A DNA stretch of 64,000 nucleotides from Echinococcus granulosus (GCF_000524195.1 NW_020170404.1:1-64000); one strand, 5' to 3'. Positions 48,081-61,171 are shown, counted from the first letter of the stretch. The notes: generated from the letters alone by a model not told the origin. Program-made: numbers and translations.

Positions 48081-51000
48081 TACACCAGACGGCGCATACT
48101 GGACTTGGATCCTTCAAAAATTGGGCAGGTGGCCGATCTTTACAGCTACTGCATTTTAAAGCAAGCAAATTCGGGGATGTCTCAAGAGGGCATTGAATTA
48201 CCTTCAAAATTATGCCTAAATGTTGCTGACAGGTAGGCAGGTCTGAAGTACTCGGTGGGTCCTCCTTGTGGATCCTGAGTCGAACAAGTGGTACATGAGT
48301 TTCTCGGGGAGGGCAGTTAGACTTAGGATGAAAAAGTACCCATTAATCTAGTACGCCAACACAGAAAAAAAGGGGATCATACCTCTGGTAGATGAGCGGT
48401 TAAATAGGCATGACATAAAGAAAAATGAGTTGTGGCGGGTTATTAGAGAAAATAAGCCAGCTAAATGAATTTACTTAGTTTTATAAAATAAAACTTCACT
48501 AACAATATGGAGCTTTGCTAATTGGTTTATTCCTCAGCCAACCAAATACATTTCTGCTGTTAATTTCACTTTTACAAAAGACCCCTCCCTCAGGAAGCAA
48601 AAGTCCCAACTCTAGTCAACCTGGCTTAAATCTCACCTCAATCTCTACCTATCTCATCATTTGAAGAGGGGTCGTCAGGTAAATACCTTGGATAAGGCAG
48701 CGCACCTTTCCATCAGTCCATCCCTTCCCCAAGTGTAATTCTTCAGATGGATCGGTCTTGCGACGGGATGAGATGTTGTGTTGACTTTAAAGGGCAAAAC
48801 TTCCTTACTCTCCACCGATTCGCTAGGTCAGGCTGTTGTGAACAATTGAGTGGGCACAGCACAACACGTGCACGTACAACGTTCTGCCGATGGGGTGATG
48901 CGTGTCCTGGAAGTGTGGGTTTAATAGTGAGTGGGTTGTTTGATGATCTCCACTGATCAGTTCATTCACCTACCGATCGTTGGGATGTCACAGCACTTAA
49001 GCCTCTTCTCATCTGAAGTTAGTTGGTTGGCCAGGAAACAATCGAAATGCACGTATGGATTATAATAAAAGGAGAGAGGAGTAACAAGGCTCTCCCACTT
49101 TGTCGATTAAGCCATCGATCCAGCTTATCACCTACCTGTTGATAAATGTGGATGGAGCTGGTTCGCTTAGCTTTCACAATTACTTCTTCCTTCCCTCCTC
49201 CGATTGTTCTATCACCACTCACGCCAAAAATGATGTGAAGCTGTCCCTGACACATTTCTCTCACAATCATGAAGAGGGGACCATCCTGAATGCGATGCAA
49301 ACACATTTGAGTAATTCATCACCAGGATCAAACCGTTCGAATCACTTTATTTTGAGTGGCACGCTTCATTGGCATGTTTTCCCCAAGGGCTGTGCGACAA
49401 ACCTGATGGGAGCCTCCTGCATCTTGAAGTTTGGTTTACAAAGCAGAAAGCGTCAAATCACATGCACTAGGTTCAATCAACATCTTATAAAGTGAGGACA
49501 CAAAATGAGGGAAAAGTAGTAGAACACACAACAAGGAATACCGTATCGAGAGGCCGATGCAAATCTATGCCCCACGATGCACGTATCCAGGTCATCGGTA
49601 GTTCTGAAGTAAAGGTAGCGTCGTCTTCCACGTCATAACGGTGTCATGGTGGCACGCAACTGCAGATCATCTCGCCACAAGAAGTATTTTCCCAGCGGAT
49701 GAATCACTCAGAACTGTGATATTCCCAGTTCAAAAAATTAATACACTTTGATTTTTTTCATATCGCCCTATAATGCTTGATTGTACAAAACCATAAAAAT
49801 CTACGCAGCCACCCTATGCTCCTCAGAAATTTCAATACCACATTAGGAAATGCGTTATCCAACCCAATGTTATAACATTCTATTCTGACACTCAAATGAT
49901 TAAATGGAATGATCACACTATGGATGGAGATGAATTCCACGCTGGAGCGACCATGTTGATTCCCCTCATTGCAAGACAGGAGATGAGTGTTTATTTACAA
50001 TCATTGGGTACAAGCACGCAGAGATCTTCTGCAATGCTTAAAACTGGGACTGTAAACCGTGATTCAAACAAAAAGGTGGACGGCGATTCCAACACACTCC
50101 CTTTTTGTGCAAACTGCACCAACAAGTGAATCACCGAGTGAAGTGTGCGCGTGGTACACGTATATATATCCGCCCACCTCTGCACACTATGTATGGATTG
50201 CCTCCACGATAGAAATGAACTCCCAAAGCAGAAACCACCCCTGCTGCCAGTAAGAAAAAGACCTCTGTTCCACAAAACTGGTAGTTCCTCCAAAGCAGGA
50301 GTTGCAATGCATCAGGCCCGTTTTTGTCATGTTTTGATTTACTGCAGCTGTCAACAGTGATCAACGCTCATGTGGTGAAAAACGTCCATCTTCCTTCTTA
50401 TGCTGTGTCATTGCTGCACATGATGGACGGCACGGACAATTGGGAAAAAATTCAGCTAACGGGTTATCAGAAATAGGCAGCAGTAGCTGTCATTTCCAAC
50501 AAAAAAGGGGGATTTGGCACAATGAAGGGCAAATTTTAAGTCGATTTGAGAAATCTACTGTACTAGTAAACAAACTCCGCGCCTAAAATACATAAATATG
50601 CCAAGGTGTGGAACAAACGACCCCAGATCCGAATATGGCCCAAATTCCACAAACTAATCCCATCTCAAACAGATGAATTATCACTTATTCACACAGAAAT
50701 GCAAGGGAATTGGGGCAAAGCTAGGCCCGACTCCTCCATCTGAAATCTAGGAGCATCAATGAAAGTGGCCAACCTCGCAGGTGCTACTTAAATTACAACA
50801 GTAGCAAAACTGCGACAACAGTCCTAATTTAGCACTGGATAATAGGTAGGCAATTCTGAATTTCAGACGCAACAAACTACCAAAAATCTACATAGGAACA
50901 AAAAGTCTAGCAATAGGGGCAAAAGTCAACATGGAAATTCAAATGAAGAAAGTGTGAAAACGCCAACAGAGTAGAGACACACACCAACTCAGGAGTACAA

Positions 51001-51253
51001 ACACTTAGAAAATGGCTAAATACCGCAGCAAAATCAGCATAGCGCAACTGACTTCCTATTTGAAAAAAGATACGCTCACAGAGGGATGCCAAGAAAACCA
51101 GAGTCCCAGGTACATGCATCATGGAAAAGAGCAACAGTCAGCATCAACTAACTAGGCGCAAGGAGACATATCTGCAAAACATCGAGTTTGAAATTCACCA
51201 CTTCATTCCAAAAAGGAAGAAATCTGACAAAAAAACCTTTATAGCACACTTAT
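48081..51253. other. Spacer, no supported gene
   Basis: Open frames on both strands around 49000-50360 (up to 131 codons) lack domains, conserved splice context or family resemblance. Its right part is probably the region downstream of RPL35. Confidence 0.4.
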
Positions 51254-51881
51254 TTAGGCCATGAGAGCAAACTGCCTCGTGGGGTATGACCGCATCTTGC
51301 GGAGCATCTTTTCGGAGTGAATGGAGCGCTCGCTCTTCTTGAGACGACGTCGGATAGCGCGGGTTTTCTTCGGGCGCAAATCCTTGGGAACGTAGCGCTT
51401 CTTACGGTAGGCCTCCCGCTGACGAAGCTTGGCAGCCTGGTTCATGACAGTGTAGATGCGGGCAATAGACTTGCGAAGCACGCGACTGTAAGATTTAAGT
51501 AAGATTAGCTCCAAAAAAAAAACAATAATGTCGAAGAAAGGGGTGACTCACATCTTCCTAAGTTTGGAGGCAGCACCGCGAGTAATTCTAAAGAGACGCT
51601 GATTGGCAAGCTCAGTTTTCAACTCCCCAAGCTGTTTTAGCAATTCAGCCTCGGGCTTTGTACGTAAGTCAGAGGCACGTACGTTAGACTAGAAACATGA
51701 AACAGGATGAAGACGAATGTCAGTTTAAATTCATGTTAGCATGAATAGATGTAAAGATAAGGAATGGTTGGGAATTGTTGCGAATGGCCAAAGACGTAAT
51801 ATGAAACAGACAAAGCACGGACTAAACGCTGGGAATAAAACAAAGGCGATCTAGAAAAAAACCCCGACAAAAACACACCAT
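51254..51881 (-). CDS. RPL35: 60S ribosomal protein L35 (uL29)
   Basis: Component of the large ribosomal subunit near the exit tunnel. Exons 51879-51881, 51552-51688 and 51254-51485 give 372 bases and 123 residues, the same length as human RPL35. Exon 1 contributes only the ATG, directly followed by a GTGTG donor. Exon 2 starts SNVRASDLRTKPEAELLKQL, contains the helical LGELKTELANQR segment and the TRGAASKLRKI segment. Exon 3 begins in phase 2 with RVLRKSIARIYTVMNQ and carries the invariant LRPKKTRAIRRRLKK block. The lysine/arginine-rich tail ends QFALMA. All introns are GT-AG. The start exon is chosen because no other ATG gives a frame into exon 2 and the resulting length is exact. Divergent from the ATP synthase gamma gene. 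Confidence 0.95.
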
Positions 51882-52573
51882 GCCGGCGGCAGTATTTCAA
51901 AAGCACTGGACCAACTTCCCAGCGCATTAAAACGGACGTCTGCATGATAAGCAATCAATTTGGTACAGGACCATTTTAAAACAAATTACAGTAGGAATAT
52001 TTGTATATACTTATGGTTTTTGTGAAAACCCATATGCACCGGTAAATACAAGGTATTCGCAAAATATTAATTTGGTACATCAGATTTATCCATTAATTAC
52101 ATGGTGCTCTTAGCAGAGCAAATGGGTATCCCTACTTAAAATTTGAGTGTAAAAATGAGTTATTTATTGCTTGTTAAAGTCCCTATAGAGAGGTGTGTAG
52201 ACAAGAATAGCTGCTTTAGAAAGGCCTGTGGTTGAAATGGTTGTAATCGAGGAGGGGAATGTAGAGGCCAAGGACTTTTATAAAATTAAAAAAAGACAGT
52301 GCTTGGACCGATTATACCTGTTCATCATACAAGGGATTTGAGCTACTGACATGGCGCAGAGGCCAGCCCATCCAGCTGATTTACAATGACCAAGACACAA
52401 CATGGCCCCATACTAAGACTGGGAATCGAACAGATTTCCTTCATGGGCCCTTAAACCTTGTTTTAATTCGAAAATCAATCATAACCCTAAAATGGTATTG
52501 TTAATTTGATTTGCTAAAAAGAAGACTTGACCGCCACTTTAGCGATCCTGTATTTGTTAAAGACATTGTGGTC
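51882..52573. other. Divergent intergenic region between RPL35 and ATP synthase gamma
   Basis: Roughly 690 bases separate the two start codons, and the region should contain both promoters. A terminal-repeat relic at about 52330-52460 (GAGCTACTGACATGGCGCAG, AGGCCAGCCCATCCAG, GGGCCCTTAAACC) sits near the gamma gene side. I see no convincing TATA box or initiator. Confidence 0.45.
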
Positions 52574-53788
52574 ATGCAGAATCTTCGGCATTTACCAATT
52601 TTTACTCCTCCGTAAGTTGAGGCCTAGGTTATGCATTCGATTTTTCGCATCTTTTGCTTCTGCCGCAGAACTATCAAGTTTCAATGATGATTTCCTTTTA
52701 CGTAGATGTGACATATTCCTTACCTAATCGCTTTTAAGACCAGGTATTGCGTTTGGATTTTGTTTTTAGATCTCTCTTGTCATCCTTACCTTTTTTACGC
52801 TAGTCTTGTGTCGGAGTATTTTTGTTATTTCCCAATGGGGTTGCATGTTATCTTTTCCAAATCAGGGTACAAGTCCGCAATATGGCGACGTTGAAGGACG
52901 TTGCGATGCAACTGAAATCCATTACTAGCATCCAGAAGATTACGTCTTCCATGAAAATGGTTGCTTCAGCCAAGTTTGCCAAGGCCGAGCGCGAGTTGAG
53001 GTTGGCTGTTCCCTACGGTACTAGTGCTGCTGCCTTTTACGAGAAAACGGGCATTGTGGCGCAGCAGAAAGAGGACCACCCGCCCGTTAAAAATCACCTT
53101 GTGATTGCGATCACTTCCGATCGTGGTCTTTGTGGAGCTGTCAACAGCACTATTGGAAAGGTAGTGTCGCTCTCCTTTTGATTTTCTTAATTTCTCTCAA
53201 AAAGTAGACGAAATTGAAGTTTTTGCCCTTCAGCTTTTACGTGAAATGCTCTCGCACCCTCCCGCCGGTGAAGATATAAAACTGGTTCTTATCGGTGACA
53301 AAGCTCGTGCCTTCCTCACCCGTCAGTTTTCGGAGCACTTCCTCATGTCCTTCACTGAGGTCGGGAAGAGGCCTCCAACTTTTGAAGATGCCTCGCTGAT
53401 CACACAAGCTCTGCTCGACTGCGATTTCAAGTTTGACAAAGCTACGTTATTTTACAACAAGTTTAAGTCGGTAGTTTCCTACACCCCCATCGATCAACCC
53501 ATCTTTAACCTCGAGCAACTGCAACATGCTCCATCGCTTGCGCTCTACGATTCCGTGGATGATGAGGCGCTTCGTAGCTACAACGAATTTCTCCTTTCGT
53601 CCTTCATCTTCTACGCTTTGAAAGAGGCCGCTGCGAGTGAGCACTCGTCCAGAATGACTGCCATGCAATCGGCTACAAAGAATGCCAGTGAAATGATCGA
53701 TGAGTTGACCCTTGCCTTGAACAGGACTCGTCAGGCTGTCATCACGAAGGAGCTGATCGAAATTATCTCCGGTGCCGCCGCTGTCTAG
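52574..53788 (+). CDS. ATP5F1C: Mitochondrial ATP synthase subunit gamma, F1 central stalk
   Basis: Rotor subunit of F1 that transmits rotation from the c-ring to the catalytic alpha/beta hexamer in the mitochondrial matrix. Exons 52574-52611, 52866-53160 and 53234-53788 give 888 bases and 295 residues; human is 298. Exon 1 codes a short presequence ([13 protein letters not shown]) and ends at a strong CC|GTAAGT donor; this start is inferred from the matching phase. Exon 2 starts [12 protein letters not shown] and holds the N-terminal coiled-coil helix ([20 protein letters not shown]) and the [11 protein letters not shown] signature. Exon 3 covers the Rossmann-like middle ([20 protein letters not shown]) and the C-terminal helix with [19 protein letters not shown] and [15 protein letters not shown]. 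All introns are GT-AG. Exons 2-3 are near certain; exon 1 is somewhat less so. Confidence 0.94.
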
Positions 53789-54492
53789 TAACTTTATCTC
53801 TTTCACCCAAGTCTGTATTGACATCCTCTCTCATTGTGAGGCGTCCGTGGGTTTTATCTATTTTGTGAAGTGAGTAGCACTAAAATCAGGTTAGTAAGCA
53901 CTCTGTGTTCTCATTTGTACGTGCACCTTGGGTCACGTTGTTTGATCAGTTGTATTTTATCGTGTCCCCAGTGAGGAACGCCTTAATGAATCCGCTTAAT
54001 CGGCTGAATTAGTGAAAACAGTCTCACTACGCTCTTCATACCACTACTAGTAATTTATCCTAGATGTGATACGACTGCCACCGGGGTTTTCACGTAGGTT
54101 GAAGTATTTCTTGCATCCTGCAAGCAGGGGCCGAACACCAGTGATTGTCAGGTGGGTATGATGGGTCAGTGGCAGTTTTTAAGTCAAACGTCGGTCCATG
54201 GTCCGTAAAGTGATGGAACCAATGGAGTGTATCAAATAGTCTTGGATTACCAAATGCACCATTGGCATTCTCTCTGGTACGTCATTCCGACGCCTTATCG
54301 TTATGCTCCAGATGTAAATTGAATTATGCCGATCACATAGTAGTTACTTATTTCTTCCACTAATCTTTACATTCATAAATTACGTTTAAGATAGTTGTAC
54401 TACCTACAAAAAAATCAAGTTACATGAAGATAGGAGAAGAAAAAAGGGGAGGGTTCGCGTGTGATTGGTTAATTGGGGAAAAAGATCATCGT
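53789..54492. other. Convergent 3' spacer
   Basis: Lies between the 3' ends of the ATP synthase gamma gene and the GPCPD1-like gene. It presumably holds both 3' untranslated regions. No other feature was seen. Confidence 0.5.
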
Positions 54493-56130
54493 TCACCAAG
54501 CATTTCGATGTACGTCGTCGATACAGATTCCAGTAAGTCCTAGTTCGGCAGCACGACGCTTGAAAGTTGGCGTAGAGACGCAGGCACCAAAGGGGATGCA
54601 GGCAAGACGGAAGGCGGCCATGCGATGAGCGAGCCCGGCGCCCTCCGCCGTTGCCGTTTCGAAAGGCTTGCCGGGAATCACTACCCCGTCCATTCCGATC
54701 AAGTGCGCCCATTCAACTACAGCCGCTGCGTTGCGATGCCTTGGATCTAGTAAATGCGGTGGTGGTGGCAGTCGCGTGGACGAGTGCGATGGAGGTATTG
54801 CTTTGGTGTAGACCGATAACGGCTGCTCGCAGCCCGCACGAGAGATGAAGAGCACCGGGAAGGTGGTCTGTTTGAGACGGAGAGCGAGGCAGAGGTCGGC
54901 ATTGAATGTACTCAACACAATCTCCCTCCCGTTGCCCTGGGTCTGTAGGCTCTGTTGAACAAATGCACACCAGCACGAGTCAATCACTGGGAGGAGTTAG
55001 TGAGCAGGTGTTGAAATGGGGTACCAGGTTATGCTAGGGTAACTAGGAGCACATCTAATGCCGACATGCCTTCTGATGCATTTGTATAAACAATGGCGTA
55101 CATTTTACAACCCCTTCAAGTTACAACCGTCTTTTGCAATGACTTCTATCAAAAGTCACTAGCTATATTTTCTTACCCGAATGACATTATCGGCGAATTG
55201 GTTGATGGAGTAGAAGTATCTGCTAGGGTGTCCAAACTCATCCAGGGCCTGCCTGTCCACGCCCATCTCATGGACTAGTTTGAAAGCCATGTTTGGCGTA
55301 TCCTGGGGGTACTTTAGCTCCACATCTAGCGCCAACCGCGTTGGCACTGTAGCCAGCACCTGGGAGAAGAAAGGCAGGTACTCCGCCTGCTGAGTGCCGC
55401 GTCGCAGAGGTATCAGACAACTGTTCGATACCTCCCCTCCGTTCTTGACCTCGGACTTCGCATTCTCTACCGCTGCCTCGTATTCATGGGTTGATTTTTC
55501 ACATGTCTTGCTGTGCAAGCCCCACTTCAAGTCCTGTAGCTCGTTCAAAAAGAAGGTGGGAATGAGATTGGGCATTTTCTTGTTGCAGATGCCTGATTCT
55601 GAAAAAGAGGAAAGACTAAGGCCCTAACAGAATAGACTCCCACATTCCATAAACCGATTGAGGGGCACAAAGGCCAAGGTAACACCAAAAAACCGGTCAG
55701 TCAGACAAGCGGACGGAAAAGCGCATGCACATGGACAAGAGGAACTCACCACCAAAGACATCAACTTCGTATTTAGGACAGCCACAGGGTCGAATGCGAT
55801 CACTACGCTTCGTAACAATGTTGAAACTGTGGTAGATCACGAGGTCATTGGAGTCACGCAGAGGCTGCACATCGAGCTCCACCATGGGCACATTGAGTTC
55901 TGCGGCCTTATTGAAACTGAGAAGAGTGTTCTCTGGCCACTGCTCGTCGGCCGGTGTCTCCGGCTTCTCAGCACCCATCCCGCGGTGGCCTACACACAAC
56001 AACGACGCTTCGTCCAACCCCACTGCAGGGTCCACTGGTCGCAGGGTGAAGCCACGAGCCGAGTTTTTCTTGAAGCTGTGGCCTTCATTTGTTTCCAAGG
56101 GCAGGGTGGGTCTAATCGTCAGGTAGTAGA
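54493..56130 (-). CDS. GPCPD1: Glycerophosphocholine phosphodiesterase GPCPD1-like, GDPD catalytic domain (3' exons)
   Basis: Hydrolyses glycerophosphocholine to glycerol-3-phosphate and choline in the known family. Three secure exons: 55750-56130, 55177-55598 and 54493-54951 (stop TGA). Together they code about 420 C-terminal residues. The first contains the YYLTIRPTLP lead-in, the VGHRGMG catalytic His loop, PENTLLSFNKAAE and VELDVQ. The second has LALDVELKYP (IEIKW in human). The third has REIVLSTFNADLC, VLFIS and GLTGICIDDVHRN near the end. The last acceptor is placed at TTCAACAG|AGCC because it restores phase 0 and the family spacing; the AG 36 bases upstream would be out of phase. The second His of the usual HD pair is present but is followed by Ser (IYHS). 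The 5' part, expected to include a CBM20 domain, is only tentatively located upstream. Confidence 0.87.
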
Positions 56131-58896
56131 CTGGACAAGACAGAGAGAGAATTCGTCACATTTTATATAACCAAGTTCCAAACACGGATCGCCAAATTAC
56201 CATGACTGCCTCCATGAGCCCTTTACTCTCCGCGGTTTCGATTACCTGTTTGACTCTATGGCATTCCGTCCCGGTTCTTCTTTATGTTAACGATAAATCT
56301 CGATTCTACACTGGTACATTTTCGAGGACTCCTCTGTGGCGCTAGAGGGTATCGTAGAGGCAAACGAACCCCTCTTAGTGCAGGACTTAAAAAGGATTTG
56401 AATAGGTAGGGAGCGACGAAGCAAATTTATCAATTCAAATACAGATAGATTCTCGGCACCTGCCTCTAATAGGTGACAATGACTATTAGCTACAAGGCTA
56501 CCACATAAAACACTATGCTTCTTCTCAACCCCACCCAAGTTCTTTTTTTCCCTTTCCAAGGGAATAAAACTATCTACCTAATGACCAAAGAGCTGATAGA
56601 TGTGAGGAAAACTCAAAAGCACCAGTTACGCCAAATCGTAATAAGCTGGTACAGAGCACGTCAAGCTACGGCAATGCCAGTTAACGAAGCTTATCAAAAG
56701 TTCATCAAATACGACTGGCGCTCTATTCTGGAATGCATGAGGGGTGCCAAAAATAACTTTCTGCTATTTGGATCGGCTAGATGGGATCCATGATGCACAA
56801 AGTGACGAGTTCGAACAGAACATGGATAAGGAATTATAAACTGAATGTCGGACAGCAGCACATTTCACACTGACACAGATCTGACCTCAGCATTTACTCC
56901 TCAAAAAGGTCGTCTCGTCATGCGACTGAAGCATCGGAACAAAATTTGCCTCTAGAACATTGGCTCATGAAAGTGATGTAAACATGGGGAACTAAAAGGC
57001 TCCCTAGAATAAGATATACACTTAATCAGAAAATGTGACAAGTATCGTACCAGAACAATGTTGGAATTTATCTGTCAAAATCAACTTTTTGGTGTGTAAA
57101 AGTGATTTTCTACTGCGTTGGAATTCATATCTTTTTAGATGTGAATTCAACTCTTCCCAAGTGTTCACCCAATCTCAAAAGAAGGTTACAAATCTTCTGG
57201 GGAAAAGGCAATGATCTGCTTTGTCTTTGAACATCAATTGACTCCAAACAACTGCAAGTAAGTAAAATCCCTTCATGACTGTTGTCATTAAACATCAATG
57301 CCTTCTCATTTGACTCACGTATCTGCAAAATAGGCGTATTTCCATCACTTGAAAACGACAGAACACCTAAAAATAACTTTTGTTGACAGCCATTTTGCTA
57401 TGTGCTGAGTTCCAAAATCCGAAGGAACAGGAATAATGAATTCGGACGTCAGAGTTAGTCGGTGACCCAAAAGGGGGTAAGTGTCGACGCCTGCCTCGAG
57501 TACTTTAGGTTCACCAGACTAAATGATATCTCCAAGATAAGTGTGAGGCGATAAAAATGGTCGCATTCTTTGGTTAATCGATGCAATATTCCGTGTTTAC
57601 TATATAAACCAGATGTTTTTTTTCATGTCATTCATTGCTTTGGTGGCGACGTTGAACGGACTTTTGTTTGAGATGTCTGAGACAAATGAGACATCATAGG
57701 CATATGGTGGAAGAGAGGAATGATAAGAATGAGCCAGTATCTTCACCACTTTCACCCCAAAATTCGGGTTTTCCCACGGGCCGACTTTGCATTTTGAGAT
57801 CGTGCTTTGTCTTCTAAGGTGAAATGTTCTGAGTGATTCACTAGTTCTGACGACTTCTCAAAAAGGTCCTTCTTTGACACTCTTGAGATATATCGAATAA
57901 ATCGGTCTCAGCCTTGCCTAACTAGTCATCAATATACAAATGGTATTTTACGTGCCTCCAAATCTTACAAGTTACTGCAGCGAGTCATACCAAAAACCAT
58001 GGAAACTTTTCGCAATTTGATAAACAGATCCATTTTAGGAATTTGTGCATAAGTATTCATAAGGTGAAAGTAATTCCTTCACAAGGTCTGCTTTAAAGAC
58101 AGGCATTTACTGTTTTGACTTCACTGAAGAGATTCACCACTAAAATAAGGTCATTATTAGTGACAAAGAGCAGTGACCAAGAGGCAGTTGTACCATTTCC
58201 TCTTATTTACTTAGCAATGCCAAAATACCGCTAAGGTAATGACAGTAAACCTAAACTCGACCTGGCATTTTACTGATGTGACCGGTCATCAGGAAATCAA
58301 TAAGTAATCAAGGGAAGCGCAACATAACTGACCGCACCGACGGCCCTTGTAGACGGAGAAGCGCGTTTTTGAAGTAGGGACATGAGATGACCTCGTGAGA
58401 ACGAACATGTTTAAACACTAACATACGAACTTGAATTTAGTTTAGAAAAAGCATTTTTGAACTTGCAAATGTTTTGTCACTTGTCCTAAAATCATTTAAT
58501 TCGTTCGATTAGTTACTTAAAATCCGCAGTGTTTGCGCCTGTCTTCATGGTTTTAAAATAATTTCTGAATCCAATTAATTAGCAGCATCTCAATACAGTG
58601 TGATCACTGTCTCATATCTAGCTAAGATTTCTAAATGACAAGGCCATGACTGGTGGCTTTTCACTAAACCCGTGAAGGAGCCCTCTGCTGCGCAATCTGG
58701 TCATGCGTCATGTTTTCGAATTCCCCTAAGTCGTAATTTATCGTAAAGGTGTATGCTTAATGATGAGAACCTCAATAACTTTCGCTGTCCATGCAGGCAT
58801 ACATGCGCCTCGATCTGCGTTTATCAAAAGAGGATGAACTTATACCCATCGAGAGAGGCTTATGACAAAACCATTTCAAAGTGATAATAAACATAC
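56131..58896. other. Probable intron region of the GPCPD1-like gene
   Basis: The family predicts exons for the linker before the catalytic domain here on the minus strand. Candidates around 56291-56560 and 57125-57328 have open frames, but none has both fitting splice sites and clear similarity, so none is called. Confidence 0.4.
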
Positions 58897-59035
58897 CATC
58901 AAGTTCTCCTCCACCAGAGTCGATGTTGACGGTTTCGGAGCCTGCTTCAGTAGCAATGTTTGTTGGGCACACAAATTTGGCAACCATGGGCACCGAAACG
59001 TTGGATGGATCCTCCGAGAGGTTCACCTCAATTGT
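58897..59035 (-). CDS. Possible internal exon of the GPCPD1-like gene
   Basis: A 139-base open segment bounded by TTTTAG upstream and GTATGTT downstream on the minus strand, coding TIEVNLSEDPSNVSVPMVAK and more, ending in phase 1. The I-E-V-N-L..S-E-D-P..V-S-V pattern loosely resembles the segment after the CBM20 domain of human GPCPD1. Splice sites are good; membership in this gene is inference. Confidence 0.45.
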
Positions 59036-61037
59036 CTAAAAGGGGAAGAAAAGGCATTTGCAGGGCTCAAATGTAGTGCGTAATATTTTTTTTCCAAGGA
59101 GTCCAATACATTGATAAACAAAATATCAGTTAATTTTTGTAACCTCAAAAAACCTTCTTAAAAAAATTCCTACAGAAATGACATTAAGAATCTTATGTAT
59201 CTCTAAATCATACAACTCTATACCTTGGCGCGACTCATCCTATTATTACCACTTAAACTTTGGGCGTTTTGAAGGAAAGCTATTGCAGATTCACACACTT
59301 TGGACAAATCCAGTTCGCCGTTAAAATTAAAACTTGGAGAAGACTTCTATTTATTAGTTACACAGGGAAGGAAGAACTGCAGTCATAGTTGCGTTTAAAA
59401 AGGATAAGCACGATAAATAATATCCCTTATCTCAGGTCTATGACGTCCCCTACTTCAACGTGTTTGCAGTTAACTACTAACCCAAAGGTGTCACAAAATG
59501 ATGTCTTTGCCATGGGTCACGTATTTCCTAACCGTGATGCAATATGAAAAATCTCGCAGCAGAAGCTGAGTCGATCAAAAGCATGATTTTCGTGTTCATG
59601 TCCCGTCACAGGTTCAGACAAATTAATGCTTCCATTGAAATGTTTAGAATCTCTCGAGGAATTTCTATAACTTTAATTCATTTAAAGACAGCTTAATGAG
59701 GCAACAGTGAGGCGGATCCGGTTGATACTAAAGGGTTGATTCTGTTTAAAGTTCGATAACTACTTTATGGTACTGCCTCATCTAGAGATAGCTTTGAGAT
59801 TGGTCTTAAAAAATGCATAAATTTAAGGAATCAGGGTCGCATTAAACTATTGAAGCATCACCTGAAGCCTTCTTGTAGTCAACTTTGAAAGAGCGCCGGT
59901 TTATTTACCACACGGGTTCTTGTAAATGTGGAGGCGGTGTTCAAACCCATGGTGTAGCACACACCCATCAGTCAGGCACACCAAGGGTGGAGCAGGCCCA
60001 CGTAGTTTTCTCATCAAGCAGCTTTCTCTGGGTGTATGTGTTTGTCTGTGTGTCTAATCCCCTGGGGTGTGCACACCTGAGTCAGAAAGTCCGTATACAG
60101 ACATGACTGCTACTTACGGTATTCAAAGGGGCGGCCCATCGTGCCTCAGAAAGATAATTGTCTCGTGTAATGTTACATTGTGAGGTCTCGAAGAGTCTCG
60201 TTTAGCCTATGTCTGGAACTTGAGACATGTCGGGACATTTTGAACATATAATTCCGACTATTTTTGAAAAAATTGAGGAAAGTGCGTCCACGAAGAGGGT
60301 ACAAGTGTGCGAATAAGTCTCACCAACTACTTTTACTACAGAAAACACGTGCCTTTTAAGTACCTTGATTTATAATAACCCATTTGATTTGCATTTTGGC
60401 CTTAAGTAGTATGTATAGCAGCTTCCTTAAACGCACCAGCCCCACAGAAAACTGTTACAAATGCTCAGCACTAAGCAACATGTAACTACCTGTCATCAAT
60501 TTCATCAAGGTGGCAGCCAATGATTTAAACAAGGATATGAAATTACCCATCTATTTATTGGAATTTCCGACGAGCATCGACAGAGAAGACCGGTTATGGT
60601 ATCATTGATTTTCATTGGTACCCACTGTCTTGTTACCATTTCGCCCTCAATTCGCCAAGACGTCTCATGAGATGGTCCCAACCTCTAAAGTACCAAATGC
60701 ATTTCCTTTTAAAATGTGCAGCAAAGGTAAAACAGTTAAGCCAGTTGGGTGAGGAACGCTAATTGGGTAAATAAAAGGACGGTTTTGGTTTCAATTGAGG
60801 AGAATAGATTCGATTTCTAAAAAAAGCTGCGGAAACCATGCTTGTCTTAAATAATCATATCATAATCCCAATCTCTTGACACTATATCTCAAACACAGCA
60901 AAACTAAATTAGACGCTGATTTCAGAGACACAGGTCATGGCAACCAAGGACACCACTCAGCCTCCGTAAGTTGATCATACTGAACATGAAACTTTGCAAG
61001 TTACTATTCAAAAACGCTCGAAAATCGTCTAACTTAC
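59036..61037. other. Spacer or intron, nothing recognised
   Basis: No supported exon. Lies between two tentative exons of the same minus-strand gene. Confidence 0.35.
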
Positions 61038-61171
61038 CAAGAGGCAGGAAGAATTTTTCAGTAGAATGCGATCTGAGTTGGCATACACGGACTTTACCTG
61101 TAGGTAGCTGTAAAGTTGAGAGCGCAGCCCACAAAAATAAACTATAATCGCCTTTGAGTAGGGTGAAAGCG
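61038..61171 (-). CDS. Possible CBM20-like exon of the GPCPD1-like gene
   Basis: 134 bases, preceded by a pyrimidine-rich TTCTGTGTTATCGACAG acceptor and followed by a consensus GTAAGTT donor on the minus strand. It codes FTLLKGDYSLFLWAALSTLQ and then LPTGKVRVCQLRS. The LW-A...LPTGKV-V pattern resembles the W-x-A...LP-G-x-V-x-Y part of CBM20 starch-binding domains, which open GPCPD1 proteins. Tentative. Confidence 0.4.

Noticed and set aside
49100..49495. 131-codon open frame on the plus strand
   Set aside because: No domain, no splice context, another frame is open on the opposite strand; most likely chance.
52420..52450. Inverted tRNA-like T-loop word (GTTCGATTCCCAG on the minus strand)
   Set aside because: No acceptor stem, D-loop or anticodon arm could be folded around it; it lies in a decayed terminal-repeat relic.
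54404..54712. Alternative minus-strand frame over the last GPCPD1 exon
   Set aside because: Out of frame with the conserved catalytic-domain exon, no similarity.
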